A stretch of 64,000 nucleotides of DNA from CAVQUE01 sp046290435. GTDB taxonomy: Bacteria; Actinomycetota; Acidimicrobiia; Acidimicrobiales; UBA8592. Made by a program: the position numbers and the translations under genes. The notes beneath the pieces are model-generated. The model had not been told where the DNA came from, searched no databases, and worked only from the letters and a program-made list of their open reading frames with translations. The stretch is from assembly GCA_046290435.1 (NCBI GenBank), contig JBKAGO010000036.1:1-64000 (forward strand). The letters are read 5' to 3'. Below, one piece after another: positions 52,550 through 61,787 of the stretch (positions are counted from its first letter, which is position 1; every line of letters starts with the position of its first letter).

Positions 52550-53628
52550 CCTCGCTGCTCGACGATCCCGCCGAGACCACCACCGCCACCCCGCTGCTGG
52601 CCGTCGACGACTACCACGTCGGCTTCAAGACCGAACGCGGGCTGGCCAAGGCCGTCGACGGCGTGTCGTTCACTCTCGAGGCGGGCAGGACGCTGGGCAT
52701 CGTCGGCGAGTCCGGTTCGGGCAAGTCAGTGCTCAACCGGTCGATCATGGGTCTGGTCGCGAGCTCGCGCCAGATCGAATCCGGCTCGGTCCTGTTCGAC
52801 GGCGAGCAGATGGTCGGCAAGGATCGTCAGCCCTACTGGGGGGCGCGCATCGGGATGATCTTCCAGGATCCGATGACCTCGCTCAACCCGGTCATGAAGG
52901 TCGGCAAGCAGGTGTTCGAGCCCCTACGCATGCATCTCGGCCTGGACAAGGCCGGCGCCCGCGAGCGGGCGATCGAGTTGTTCACCGCCGTCGGTATCCC
53001 CGAGCCCGCCAAGCGCATCGACCAGTACCCCCACGAACTCTCCGGTGGTATGCGCCAGCGCGTGATGATCGCCATCGCCCTGGCCGGCGAACCCGAGTTC
53101 CTCGTGGCGGACGAACCCACCACCGCCCTCGACGTCACCGTGCAGAAGTACATCCTCGATCTCCTCACGTCGCTACAGGAGGAACGGGGCATGGCCATGA
53201 CGCTGATCACCCACGATCTCGGTGTCGCACGTGGCCGCACCGACGAGATCCTGGTGATGTACGGCGGCCGGGTCATGGAACACGCCCCCACCGAGACCCT
53301 CTTCAGCGAGATGCGCCATCCCTACACCGAGGCGCTGCTGGCATCGATCCCCCGTCTCGATCACGCCAAGCACACCCGCCTGACACCCATCCCGGGTGCG
53401 CCACCCGACATCGTCGATCCCCCACCCGGGTGCCGCTTCGCACCGCGCTGTCGGTATGCCCAGGCCCGCTGCGTCGAGGAGACCCCGCTGCCCGACCACG
53501 GCGGCGACCACCGCTACGCATGCTTCTTCCCCGTCGGCACCGACGCCGGCGCCGATGCGCTCGAACGCAACCGTGCCGCAGGCGTCACCGCAGTGGGTCT
53601 TCCCATGTCCCTCGTCGAGGTCTCCTGA
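52546..53628 (+). CDS. ABC transporter ATPase, DppD type
   Basis: 360 residues. Walker A GESGSGKSV, Q-loop MIFQDPMTSLNP, signature LSGGMRQRV, Walker B FLVADEPTTALD, switch LITHDLG. The C-terminal oligopeptide-permease extension (PGAPPDIVDPPPGCRFAPRC) has Cys residues typical of DppD/OppD, which may hold an iron-sulfur cluster. The GTG start at 52546 overlaps the permease stop (GTGA). Its stop overlaps an 8-codon mini-ORF (TGATG). Confidence 0.94.
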   Translation: MTSLLDDPAETTTATPLLAVDDYHVGFKTERGLAKAVDGVSFTLEAGRTLGIVGESGSGKSVLNRSIMGLVASSRQIESGSVLFDGEQMVGKDRQPYWGARIGMIFQDPMTSLNPVMKVGKQVFEPLRMHLGLDKAGARERAIELFTAVGIPEPAKRIDQYPHELSGGMRQRVMIAIALAGEPEFLVADEPTTALDVTVQKYILDLLTSLQEERGMAMTLITHDLGVARGRTDEILVMYGGRVMEHAPTETLFSEMRHPYTEALLASIPRLDHAKHTRLTPIPGAPPDIVDPPPGCRFAPRCRYAQARCVEETPLPDHGGDHRYACFFPVGTDAGADALERNRAAGVTAVGLPMSLVEVS

Positions 53629-53654
53629 TGGCCAGGAAAGAAGGGGTCAGCTGA
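53628..53654 (+). CDS. 8-codon coupling mini-ORF
   Basis: MARKEGVS, beginning at the ATG that overlaps the preceding ATPase stop (TGATG) and ending in TGA that overlaps the ATG of the next ATPase gene (TGATG). It contains GAAGGGG, a ribosome-site-like stretch for the following start. Probably a translational relay. Confidence 0.35.
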   Translation: MARKEGVS

Positions 53655-54652
53655 TGGCCGGTTCCGGTACCGCCCAACTCCGCCCCGACGACCCCGACAT
53701 CATCCTGCGGGTCGAGAACCTGGTGATGGAGTTCCCCGCGGGCAAGGGCCGGGTCGTTCATGCCGTGTCGGACCTGAGCTTCGACATCCGCGAGGGCGAG
53801 ACCCTCGGCCTCGTCGGCGAGTCCGGATGCGGTAAGTCCACCACGGCCAAGGCCCTGGTGCAGCTTCCGCCGCCGACCAGCGGCACCATCTCCTACCAGG
53901 GCCGCGACCTCACCGCCCTCAAGGGCGAGGAACTCCGGCGGATGCGCCCGGAGATCCAGATGATCTTCCAGGATCCGGTGTCGTCGCTCAACCCCCGACG
54001 CAAGGTGTTCGACATCGTCAGCGAGGGCGTGCAGGTCTGGGGCGGCCGCAAGGGCGGCGGCTTCAGCGAGGATCGCATCGTCGACATCATCCGCGACGTC
54101 GGCCTCGACCCCGAGGTGGCCCGCTCCAAGCGGCCACACGAATACTCCGGTGGCCAGTGCCAGCGCATCTCGGTGGCCCGGGCGCTGGTCCTCGACCCCA
54201 AGATCGTCATCTGCGACGAGCCGGTGTCTGCGCTCGACGTGTCGGTGCAGGCCCAGGTCCTCAACATGTTGGAGGACATGAAGGCCCGCTACGGGCTGAC
54301 GCTCGTGTTCATCAGCCACGACCTGTCGGTCGTCAAGAACATCAGCGACCGCGTGGCGGTCATGTACCTCGGCAAGCTCTGCGAGCTCGGCGACGGCGAT
54401 CTGCTCTACGACGAGCCAGCGCACCCCTACACCCGGCTGCTGCTGGCCGCGGTGCCCGATCCCGAGAACAAGCACGCCGCCAACACCGAGGTCCTCGAGG
54501 GCGAGCTCCCCTCACCGATCAACCCCCCGAGCGGCTGCCGGTTCCGCACCCGCTGCCCCCGGGCCGAGGCCATCTGCGCCGAAGTCGAACCCACGGTGCA
54601 ACAGGTCGGCGACCGCGACCACTGGGTCGCCTGCCACTTCCCCTACGTCTAG
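53654..54652 (+). CDS. ABC transporter ATPase, DppF type
   Basis: 332 residues. Walker A GESGCGKSTT, Q-loop MIFQDPVSSLNPRR, signature YSGGQCQRISVARAL, Walker B IVICDEPVSALD, switch FISHDLSV. C-terminal PINPPSGCRFRTRCPRAEAIC has the Cys cluster of the family. Second ATPase of the importer; with the previous genes it completes a five-component uptake system. The gene ends 5 bases before a palindromic repeat. Confidence 0.94.
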   Translation: MAGSGTAQLRPDDPDIILRVENLVMEFPAGKGRVVHAVSDLSFDIREGETLGLVGESGCGKSTTAKALVQLPPPTSGTISYQGRDLTALKGEELRRMRPEIQMIFQDPVSSLNPRRKVFDIVSEGVQVWGGRKGGGFSEDRIVDIIRDVGLDPEVARSKRPHEYSGGQCQRISVARALVLDPKIVICDEPVSALDVSVQAQVLNMLEDMKARYGLTLVFISHDLSVVKNISDRVAVMYLGKLCELGDGDLLYDEPAHPYTRLLLAAVPDPENKHAANTEVLEGELPSPINPPSGCRFRTRCPRAEAICAEVEPTVQQVGDRDHWVACHFPYV

Positions 54653-54657
54653 GCACA

Positions 54658-54747
54658 GGGGTCAGATCCCGCTTTCCCGCTTTCTCCGACTCGGGGGCAC
54701 GGCGTGCGACCGTCGGACGAGAAAGCGGGAAAGCGGGGTCTGACCCC
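54658..54747. repeat. Palindromic repeat P2
   Basis: Left arm 54658-54690 begins GGGGTCAGATCCCGCTTTCC; right arm 54712-54747 ends AGCGGGGTCTGACCCC. The arms pair over about 32 bases with a few mismatches; the spacer is about 21 bases. It lies between two convergent genes and ends next to the stop of the LLM gene. The GGGGTCA ends resemble family P1, but the bodies differ. Confidence 0.85.
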
Positions 54748-54748
54748 A

Positions 54749-55639
54749 CTAGAGCAGCGTCGAAAGGGCCTGCCGCGTCGCGGCGGTCTCGTCGCGCGGA
54801 CCGAACACGCTGGCGACCACCTGGGTGGCGCCGGCGTCGACGTAGGCGGCCAGACCGGCGGCCACCGTGTCGAGGTCGCCCACCAGGGCCAGGTCCGCAG
54901 GGCCGTCCATGCCCTCACGGTCGAGCATCGCCCGGTACGACGGCAGATGGCCGTAGATGGCGAAGTCCACCGCGGCGCGCTCGCGGGCAGCAGTGACGTC
55001 GTCGGTGATCGCCACCGGCACGGCGGCGATGACCTGCGGCGCTGCGCGGCCCGCTTCGGCTGCGGCCTCGACGATGGTCGGGGCAGTGAGCTCGGCGATG
55101 GTGCGCGGGCCGGTCATCCAGGTGAGCGTGCCGTCGGCGACGCGACCCGCGAGCTTCAGCATCTGCGGGCCGAGGGCCGCCACGTACACCGGCGGTGCCT
55201 CCGCCCGGACCCCGAGCTCGCCGCGACCGGTGAGCTGCTCGCCGCCATAGGACACCTTCTCGCCGCGCAGCAGCGGCATCAGGATGGCCAGGTAGTCGCG
55301 CATGTGCCCGACCGGCTTGTCGAACGACAGCCCCCACATGCCCTCGACGACCGGCTGATGGGACAGGCCGATGCCGAGATCGAGCCGACCACCGCTGACC
55401 TGGGAGACCGTGAGGGCCTGTTGGGCCAGCATCATCGGATGCCGGGGATAGGTGGGCACGACGGCGGTGCCCAGGCGGATGTCGGGCACGTCGCGGCTGA
55501 GCACGGCCAAGGCGGTCAGCGCGTCGAGATCGAAGATCTGCGGCGTCCAGTAGGAGCCGAAGCCGAGATCGGCGGCCTCGGCGACGTCGGCGCGCATGGC
55601 ATCGACCGTGGTGGCCGATCCGAAGAGTCCGAGGTTCAT
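54749..55639 (-). CDS. LLM-class (F420-type) flavin oxidoreductase
   Basis: 296 residues. Luciferase-like TIM barrel: MNLGLFGSATTVDAMRADVAEAADLGFGSYWTPQIF, IRLGTAVVPTYPRHPMMLAQQALTVSQVSGGRLDLGIGLSHQPVVEGMWG, GPQMLKLAGRVADGTLTWMTG. These are typical of actinobacterial F420-dependent LLM enzymes. AGGA lies about 8 bases before the ATG. Probably reduces or oxidises an organic substrate with F420 or FMN; substrate unknown. It lies 58 bases downstream of the acyl-CoA ligase and is likely co-transcribed. Confidence 0.9.
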   Translation of the reverse strand: MNLGLFGSATTVDAMRADVAEAADLGFGSYWTPQIFDLDALTALAVLSRDVPDIRLGTAVVPTYPRHPMMLAQQALTVSQVSGGRLDLGIGLSHQPVVEGMWGLSFDKPVGHMRDYLAILMPLLRGEKVSYGGEQLTGRGELGVRAEAPPVYVAALGPQMLKLAGRVADGTLTWMTGPRTIAELTAPTIVEAAAEAGRAAPQVIAAVPVAITDDVTAARERAAVDFAIYGHLPSYRAMLDREGMDGPADLALVGDLDTVAAGLAAYVDAGATQVVASVFGPRDETAATRQALSTLL

Positions 55640-55697
55640 GACGGTGTCCTGTCGGTGGTGGAAGGTGGGAGGAGGGCGGCTGCTCGCAGTGCTGCGA

Positions 55698-57413
55698 TCA
55701 TTCGGCATCCGCGACGTCGAGTAGGTCGCGCAGTTCCCGCTTGACGAACTTGCCGCTCGCATTGCGGGGCAGGCCGTCGTCGAGGAACCAGATGTAGCGC
55801 GGGATCTTGTACTTCGCGATGCGCTCTGCGAGGAACGCACGCAGGTCGTCGGCGCTGAGCAGGTGCCGGCTGCCCGCGAGGACGACCGCGGCGGCGACCT
55901 CTTCGCCGAGGCGGTCATCGGGCACCCCGAACACCGTGCACTCGGCGACGGCGTCGTGTTCGAAGATGGCGGCCTCGACCTCGGCGCAGTACACGTTCTC
56001 GCCGCCGCGCAGCACCATGTCCTTGGCCCGGTCGACGATGTAGATGAACCCGTCGTCGTCCATGCGGGCGATGTCGCCGGTGTGGAGCCATCCGTCGGTG
56101 ATCGTCTCGGCGGTGGCCTCGGGCTTGTTGAGATAGCCCTTGATGACCTGGGCGCCCTTGACCCACAACTCGCCGACCCCACCGACGAGGAGGGCTTCGC
56201 CCTCTGCGTCGACGATCTTGGCCTCGTAGCAGGGCATCGGCGGCCCGGCGCTGTCGGCGCGGTCGACGAAGAAATCGGAACCGACCGCGGTGATGATGCC
56301 GCACGTCTCGGTCATGCCGTACCCGGTGGTGGGGCGGGCGGTCGCGACGGTCTCGTCGATCTTGCGGACGAGGTCGGGTTGGAGCTGCGCTCCCCCACCG
56401 CCGAGCGACTGGAGGCTCGAGGTGTCGCGGGTGGCGAAGTCGGGGTGGGTGATGAGCTCGCGCGACATGACCGGGACGCCGCTCATCGTGGTGACCTGCT
56501 CGGCCTCGATCAGCCGCAGCGCCTCGCCGGCGTCCCAGCGGTACATGTGGACGAGCTTGCCGCCGACGAGGGTGATGGTCTGGGCGACACAGTTGTTGGC
56601 GGTGACGTGGAACAGCGGCGTCGTCAGCAGCGCTGCGGGTGCGCTGCCGCCCGAGAACGACCCGGTGGCGGCATCGGGACGGGCTGCTGCCAGTGCAGCC
56701 CCCTGCACGGTGCTGGAGAAGGCCATGCTCATGACGTTGTTGACACACCCCCGGTGGGTCAGCTGCGCGCCCTTGGGCTGACCGGTCGTGCCGGAGGTGT
56801 AGAAGATGCAGGCGTCGTCGTCGGGATCGATGGCGACCTCGGGCAGGGCCGCGTCGCCGGCGACGACATCGGCCCAGGCGACGATGTCGTCACGGTCTGC
56901 GAAGTCGGTGCCGTCGAGGCGCACGCCGACCAGGACGCGGTCGCCGATCTCGTCGGCATTGACGAACAGCCGCTCGAGCCGCTCGGCGTCGGCGATGATG
57001 ACCTTCGGGTCGGCGTCATTCACCCCGTAGACCATCTCGGGCCCGGTCCACCAGGCGTTCATGCCCACAGCGGCGACACCGACCGACACGCAGGCCCAGT
57101 ACGACAGCATCCACTCGGGGTAGTTCCGCATGGCGATGGCCACCCTGTCGCCGGGCTGCACGCCCTGGTCGAACAGCCATGCCGCCAGAGCGGCGACCTG
57201 ACGATGGGCGTCGGCGTAGGACAGACGGGTGTCGTCGTACACCAGGTACGGCTTGTCGCCGTGGCCGGCGGTGAGGAGCCAGAAGTCTCGCAGTGTGGCG
57301 GGCGCGTTCTTGTACTCGCGCAGCCGTTGACCCCGAACCTCGGTCTCGACGATCTCGAACTGGCCCCCCGGTCCGGTCAGTGCCTGCCATGCCTCGCGCA
57401 GCTCGGTATACAT
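55698..57413 (-). CDS. Acyl-CoA synthetase (AMP-forming)
   Basis: 571 residues. P-loop YTSGTTGQPKGAQLTH, A5 motif TGYGMTETCG, hinge DRAKDMVLRGGENVYCAEVE and the C-terminal PRNASGKFVKREL lysine motif. Probably activates a fatty or carboxylic acid. The ATG at 57413 is the best start (YTELREAWQALTGPGGQFEI follows); upstream in-frame sequence is arginine-rich and unlike the family. A product of this enzyme may be handled by the LLM oxidoreductase downstream. Confidence 0.92.
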   Translation of the reverse strand: MYTELREAWQALTGPGGQFEIVETEVRGQRLREYKNAPATLRDFWLLTAGHGDKPYLVYDDTRLSYADAHRQVAALAAWLFDQGVQPGDRVAIAMRNYPEWMLSYWACVSVGVAAVGMNAWWTGPEMVYGVNDADPKVIIADAERLERLFVNADEIGDRVLVGVRLDGTDFADRDDIVAWADVVAGDAALPEVAIDPDDDACIFYTSGTTGQPKGAQLTHRGCVNNVMSMAFSSTVQGAALAAARPDAATGSFSGGSAPAALLTTPLFHVTANNCVAQTITLVGGKLVHMYRWDAGEALRLIEAEQVTTMSGVPVMSRELITHPDFATRDTSSLQSLGGGGAQLQPDLVRKIDETVATARPTTGYGMTETCGIITAVGSDFFVDRADSAGPPMPCYEAKIVDAEGEALLVGGVGELWVKGAQVIKGYLNKPEATAETITDGWLHTGDIARMDDDGFIYIVDRAKDMVLRGGENVYCAEVEAAIFEHDAVAECTVFGVPDDRLGEEVAAAVVLAGSRHLLSADDLRAFLAERIAKYKIPRYIWFLDDGLPRNASGKFVKRELRDLLDVADAE

Positions 57414-57514
57414 CGTCGGTCGGTGCCCTCCTCGGCGGTGTGGGCCACGATGGTAACCGGGCCACGACAGCCGCACCGGCGAACGCCTGGGTGCCACCTA
57501 CGATGGTCGACCGT

Positions 57515-58750
57515 ATGGACGACGATGTGGTGCGGGCACGCCAGCTGCGCTGGATGAAGGCCCGGGCCACGGGACTGCTGATCTTCGCCGCCGTCGTCTT
57601 CGTCGTCGTCCACTTCACCACCGACGGCACCGGCTGGGCCGGCTACGTCGAGGCCGCGGCCGAGGCCGGCATGGTCGGCGGGCTCGCCGACTGGTTCGCC
57701 GTCACGGCGCTGTTCCGTCATCCCCTCGGGCTCCCCATCCCGCACACCGCGATCATCCCCACCCGCAAGGACCAGATCGGCGAGAGCCTCGGTAACTTCG
57801 TCCAGGAGAACTTCCTCGATGACGACCTCCTGGCCGCCCGGATGCACCAGTTCGGTCCCGCCGAGCGCATCGGACGGTGGTTGGCCGAGCCCGACAACGC
57901 CCAGCGGCTGGCCGGCCAGACCTCCTCGGTGATCTCCGGGGTCACCGGCGTGCTGCGCGACGACGACGTCGCCGCCGGCATCGAAGCCGTCGTCACCCGT
58001 CGGCTCGAGAGCGTCGACCTCGCCCCCGTCCTGGCCCGCGGCATCGACATCGCGGTCGATGGCCGCCACCACCAGGCGGCGCTCGACGCGGGCCTACGGG
58101 GTCTCGACAACCTGCTGGTCGACAACACCGAGATGCTGCGACGGCGCCTGCGTGACGAGTCACCATGGTGGGTACCCGAGGTCATCGACGACCGGGTGTT
58201 CGCCAAGATCAGCGGCGGCATCCGCAGCCTCGCTGCCGACATCCTCGCCGACCAGGACCACGAGCTCCGCGGCCACGTCGACGCCCGCACACGCGATCTC
58301 GCCGAACGGCTGCGGAACTCGCCCGAGCTCATCGCCCGGGTCGAAGAGGTCAAGATCGACCTGCTCGACCATCCCGAGGTCCGGGCCTGGATGGGGACGT
58401 TGTGGGAGCACATCAAGGGGGCGTTGATCACCGCTGCCGATGATCCGGGATCGGAGCTCCGTCGCCGCATCGAGTCGGCGCTGACCAGTGCCGGTCAGAG
58501 CCTCGTCGACGATCCCGAGCTGCGGGCCAAGGTCGACGCCTGGCTCGAGACCGTCGTGCGCTACATCGCAACGCACTCCCAGGACGAGGTGGCCGATCTC
58601 ATCGCCACGACCGTCGCCGGCTGGGACACCGTCGAGACCAGCCGCCGCCTGGAACTGCAGGTCGGCCGCGACCTGCAGTTCATCCGCATCAACGGCACCG
58701 TCGTCGGCGCCCTCGCCGGCCTGGTGATCCACTTCCTGGTGAGCATCTGA
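57515..58750 (+). CDS. DUF445 family membrane protein
   Basis: 411 residues. One N-terminal membrane helix (ATGLLIFAAVVFVVVHFTT), then the DUF445 signature EAGMVGGLADWFAVTALFRHPLGLPIPHTAIIPTRKDQIG, a long helical region and a C-terminal membrane helix (NGTVVGALAGLVIHFLVSI). Role unknown. The ATG at 57515 is preferred over the ATG at 57503 because TACGAT at 57499-57504 looks like the -10 box; the transcript would be leaderless. Divergent from the acyl-CoA synthetase, 101 bases apart. Confidence 0.9.
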   Translation: MDDDVVRARQLRWMKARATGLLIFAAVVFVVVHFTTDGTGWAGYVEAAAEAGMVGGLADWFAVTALFRHPLGLPIPHTAIIPTRKDQIGESLGNFVQENFLDDDLLAARMHQFGPAERIGRWLAEPDNAQRLAGQTSSVISGVTGVLRDDDVAAGIEAVVTRRLESVDLAPVLARGIDIAVDGRHHQAALDAGLRGLDNLLVDNTEMLRRRLRDESPWWVPEVIDDRVFAKISGGIRSLAADILADQDHELRGHVDARTRDLAERLRNSPELIARVEEVKIDLLDHPEVRAWMGTLWEHIKGALITAADDPGSELRRRIESALTSAGQSLVDDPELRAKVDAWLETVVRYIATHSQDEVADLIATTVAGWDTVETSRRLELQVGRDLQFIRINGTVVGALAGLVIHFLVSI

Positions 58751-58801
58751 CGCACGAGAACCGGCTCACCCCTCGACCGGGGACCGGGGACCGCGGACCG
58801 C

Positions 58802-58885
58802 GGTCAAGTCGTACTTTCAACCAACTCGGCACGCAGTTGCCTGGCGGGCCATCACCCCGGAGTTGGTTGAAAGTACGACTTGACC
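58802..58885. repeat. Palindromic repeat family P1, intact copy
   Basis: Arms of 26 bases (58802-58827, GGTCAAGTCGTACTTTCAAC...) and 58860-58885 are perfect inverted copies. The spacer is 32 bases and unrelated in sequence to the spacer of the copy at 61676, though of the same length. Between convergent genes. Confidence 0.92.
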
Positions 58886-58916
58886 CCAGCAGTACCGAGG
58901 CCCGCGGCCCGCGGCG

Positions 58917-59681
58917 CTAGCCCTCGACGATGACGGTGAGGGCAGCGGTGTCGCAGAGGCCGGTGGTGTCGCAGAGCTCGTAGAGGACGACGTCGGTGCC
59001 GGTGCGGTTGGCGAAGGGTTCGTAGGTGATGGTCCCGTCTGGCGATGCGACGGCGTCTGCTGCACGACCGGCGCCGGCCACGATCCGCAGGGTCGCCAGA
59101 TCGAGATCTCCATCGGGATCGGTGTCGTTACCCACCACATAGGAGATGACCCGCTCGTTGGTCGTGGTGACGGCACGATCGTCGCCGAGGCCGGGGCGCT
59201 CACCCGTGGTGTCGGCGACGCCGACGGAGACGGTGAGGGCGGCGCGGGCCGTGACGTCGTCGGCGAAGACCACCACGACCTCGAAGTCGGCGTCGTTCTC
59301 GAACTCCTCGGGCACGCTGATGGTCGTCGTCAGCACAGCGACACCGCCGGGCTCGAGGCGCAGCGATGACGGGGCCGAGTCGACCACGAGCCCTTCGGTC
59401 GGGTTGCGAGCCGTCGCGGCGACGGTCCGGGTGCTCCCTGTCAGGTTCTCGATGAGGTGGTCGATGGCGAATGTCTCGCCTGGTCGGGCGCTCAGCGCCG
59501 TCGCGCCGAGCAGCGCCAGCGGTGGTTCGACCATCGCGAGGTCGGTGGGCGGGTCGTCGGTGGGGACCTGCGTTCCGGGGACCTCGGGCACGGGGTCGAG
59601 CGCGACATCATCAGGGGTACCTGATCCGCAGGCGCCCGCCAACAGGGCTGCGCTCACCACGAGCGCAGAGATACGGGTCAT
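58917..59681 (-). CDS. Lipoprotein with Ig-like/cadherin-like domain
   Basis: 254 residues. Lipobox ALLAGACGSG (Cys near 18), a Pro/Asp/Thr-rich linker, then a beta-rich segment (FAIDHLIENLTGSTRTVAATARN ... LRLEPGGVAVLTTTISVPEEFENDADFEVVVVF). The final domain (NERVISYVVGNDTDPDGDLDLATLRIV ... GTITYEPFANRTGTDVVLYELCDTTGLCDTAALTVIV) is a VCBS/Ig-like repeat common in surface proteins. Likely anchored to the outer membrane face; function unknown. Confidence 0.85.
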   Translation of the reverse strand: MTRISALVVSAALLAGACGSGTPDDVALDPVPEVPGTQVPTDDPPTDLAMVEPPLALLGATALSARPGETFAIDHLIENLTGSTRTVAATARNPTEGLVVDSAPSSLRLEPGGVAVLTTTISVPEEFENDADFEVVVVFADDVTARAALTVSVGVADTTGERPGLGDDRAVTTTNERVISYVVGNDTDPDGDLDLATLRIVAGAGRAADAVASPDGTITYEPFANRTGTDVVLYELCDTTGLCDTAALTVIVEG

Positions 59682-59819
59682 CGTGCTCCATCGGCGCCGG
59701 CGCAGCCGACATGAGCCGGTGCTGCGGGAGCGCCGCGGCAGCACGCTCACGACCCGGAGCACACGAACGGACCCGGCGTGGCACCCGTCGACCACCTCGT
59801 GGACGGTACGTTCTCCTCC

Positions 59820-61655
59820 ATGGCCATCGATGCAGACCCCGTGACCGGTTCCGACGACACCGACCTCACCGCCGCCGACGTGCGCTGGGACCTCGATCCC
59901 CTCCTCGACGGCGCCGACCTCGACCAACTGGTCGCCGAGGCCGACGCCATCGCCGACGAGCTCGCCGCCAACCGCGGCAAGGTCGCCGGCTTCGACGTCG
60001 ACGCGCTCGCGCAGCACATGCGCCGATCCGCCGACATGGCCGACCGGTTGGGCCGCGCCGGCAACTACGCCTCGCTGCGCTTCGCCGTGGACACCGAGGA
60101 CCCCGCCAACGGCGCCCGCATGCAGCGCTTCCAGGAGCAGGCGACGGCCATCGGCACCAAGCTCGTCTTCTTCGACCTCGAATGGGTGGCTGTACCCGAC
60201 GACCGGGCCGAGGACCTCCTCGCCGACCCTGCCCTCGACTTCTGCGCCCATCACCTGCGGTCGATGCGCCGCTACCGCGATCACGTGCTCACCGAGGACG
60301 AGGAGAAGATCGTCTCGGAGAAGGACGTCACGGGCTCCGGCGCTTGGGTCCGCCTGTTCTCGGAGCTGACCTCGGCGCTGACCGTGGAGCTCCCCGCCGA
60401 CGACGACGCAGAGGGCCCCACCCGCAAGGCCAGTCTCGAAGAGGGGCTGTCGATGCTGTCGCATCCCGACCGATCCGTACGCCAGGGCGCGGCCGCGGCG
60501 GTCACCGCAGGCCTCGCCCCCGGCCTGCGCACGCGTGGGTATGTGTTCAACACGCTGCTGGCCGACAAGGCCACCGAGGATCGGCTCCGCCGCTACCCGT
60601 CGTGGATCTCGTCGCGGAACCTGTCCAACGAGGCCTCCGACGAGTCGGTGCAGGCACTCGTCGACGCCGTCGTCGGGCGTTACGAGATCGCCCGCCGCTG
60701 GTACCGGCTGAAGGCCCGCATCCTGGGTCTCGACCGCCTCGCCGACTACGACCGCATGGCGTCGCTGGCCGAGAGCCGGACCAGCATCGGTTGGCGCGAG
60801 GGCAGCGAGATCGTGCTCGAGTCCTACCGATCCTTCTCGCCCACGCTGGCCGAGGGCGCGCAGCGTTTCATCGACGAGCGCTGGATCGACGCCCCGGTGC
60901 AGCCCGGCAAGCGCCCCGGCGCGTTCTGCGCCTACACCGTTCCCGAGCACCACCCCTACGTGTTCCTGAACTGGACGGGCCAGCGGCGCGACGTGCTCAC
61001 CCTCGCCCACGAACTGGGCCACGGCCTCCACGCGCTGCTGTCACGCCCGCAGGGGGCGTTCCACCAGTTCACACCCCTGACCCTGGCCGAGACGGCCTCG
61101 GTGTTCGGCGAGACCGTCACCTTCGAGCGGCTCCTGGAGATGACCGAGGACCCGAACGAACGACTGGCGTTGCTGGCCGAATCGGTCGAGGGTTCGATCG
61201 CCACCGTGTTCCGACAGATCGCCATGAACCGGTTCGAAGACGCCGTGCACACCCACCGGCGTGAGGTCGGCGAGCTGTCGGTCGAGGACTTCGGCAACCA
61301 CTGGGCCCGGACGCAGGAGGACCTCATGGGCGACGCGGTCGAGGTCACCGACGACTACCGCAGCTGGTGGAGCTACATCCCGCACTTCATCGGGACGCCC
61401 GGCTACGTGTACGCCTACGCCTACGGCCAGCTCCTGGCGCTGTCGGTGTACCAGCGCTACACCGAGACCGGCGAGAGCTTCATCCCCCGTTACCTCGAGC
61501 TGCTGTCGGCCGGCGGGTCGCTTCCCCCGGGCGAGCTCGGTCGTCTCGTCGACTGCGATCTCGAGGACCCGGGCTTCTGGCAGGCCGGCCTCGACCTCGT
61601 CGACGGCCAGGTCACCGCCGCCGAGGAAGCCGCCGCAGCCGCCGGCCGAATCTGA
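59820..61655 (+). CDS. M3 family oligoendopeptidase (PepF-type)
   Basis: 611 residues. Zinc metallopeptidase cleaving short peptides in the cytoplasm. The HExxH motif is LAHELGHGLHALL near residue 400, followed by the third ligand region ETASVFGETVTFE. The N-terminal alpha-helical half (WDLDPLLDGADLDQLVAEADAIADELAANRGKVAG) is the standard M3 lid. The ATG at 59820 is chosen since TACGTT at 59807-59812 would give a leaderless message; GTG at 59778 would add 14 residues. It could process peptides brought in by the importer upstream. Confidence 0.93.
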   Translation: MAIDADPVTGSDDTDLTAADVRWDLDPLLDGADLDQLVAEADAIADELAANRGKVAGFDVDALAQHMRRSADMADRLGRAGNYASLRFAVDTEDPANGARMQRFQEQATAIGTKLVFFDLEWVAVPDDRAEDLLADPALDFCAHHLRSMRRYRDHVLTEDEEKIVSEKDVTGSGAWVRLFSELTSALTVELPADDDAEGPTRKASLEEGLSMLSHPDRSVRQGAAAAVTAGLAPGLRTRGYVFNTLLADKATEDRLRRYPSWISSRNLSNEASDESVQALVDAVVGRYEIARRWYRLKARILGLDRLADYDRMASLAESRTSIGWREGSEIVLESYRSFSPTLAEGAQRFIDERWIDAPVQPGKRPGAFCAYTVPEHHPYVFLNWTGQRRDVLTLAHELGHGLHALLSRPQGAFHQFTPLTLAETASVFGETVTFERLLEMTEDPNERLALLAESVEGSIATVFRQIAMNRFEDAVHTHRREVGELSVEDFGNHWARTQEDLMGDAVEVTDDYRSWWSYIPHFIGTPGYVYAYAYGQLLALSVYQRYTETGESFIPRYLELLSAGGSLPPGELGRLVDCDLEDPGFWQAGLDLVDGQVTAAEEAAAAAGRI

Positions 61656-61675
61656 ACCACAGGGGTTGAACCACA

Positions 61676-61763
61676 GGGGTCAAGTCGTACTTTCAACCAA
61701 CTCCGGGTCGAGAAGCCCCCGGGCCGCAGCGTGCCGAGTTGGTTGAAAGTACGACTTGACCCC
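61676..61763. repeat. Palindromic repeat family P1, best copy
   Basis: Arms of 28 bases at 61676-61703 and 61736-61763 are perfect inverted copies (GGGGTCAAGTCGTACTTTCA on to CAACTC, and its complement). The spacer is 32 bases, GC-rich. Two short repeats of AACCACAGGGGT (61655-61680) precede it. It lies between convergent genes. Confidence 0.93.
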
Positions 61764-61787
61764 AGCGTTACGTGCAGCCCGGCCTCT

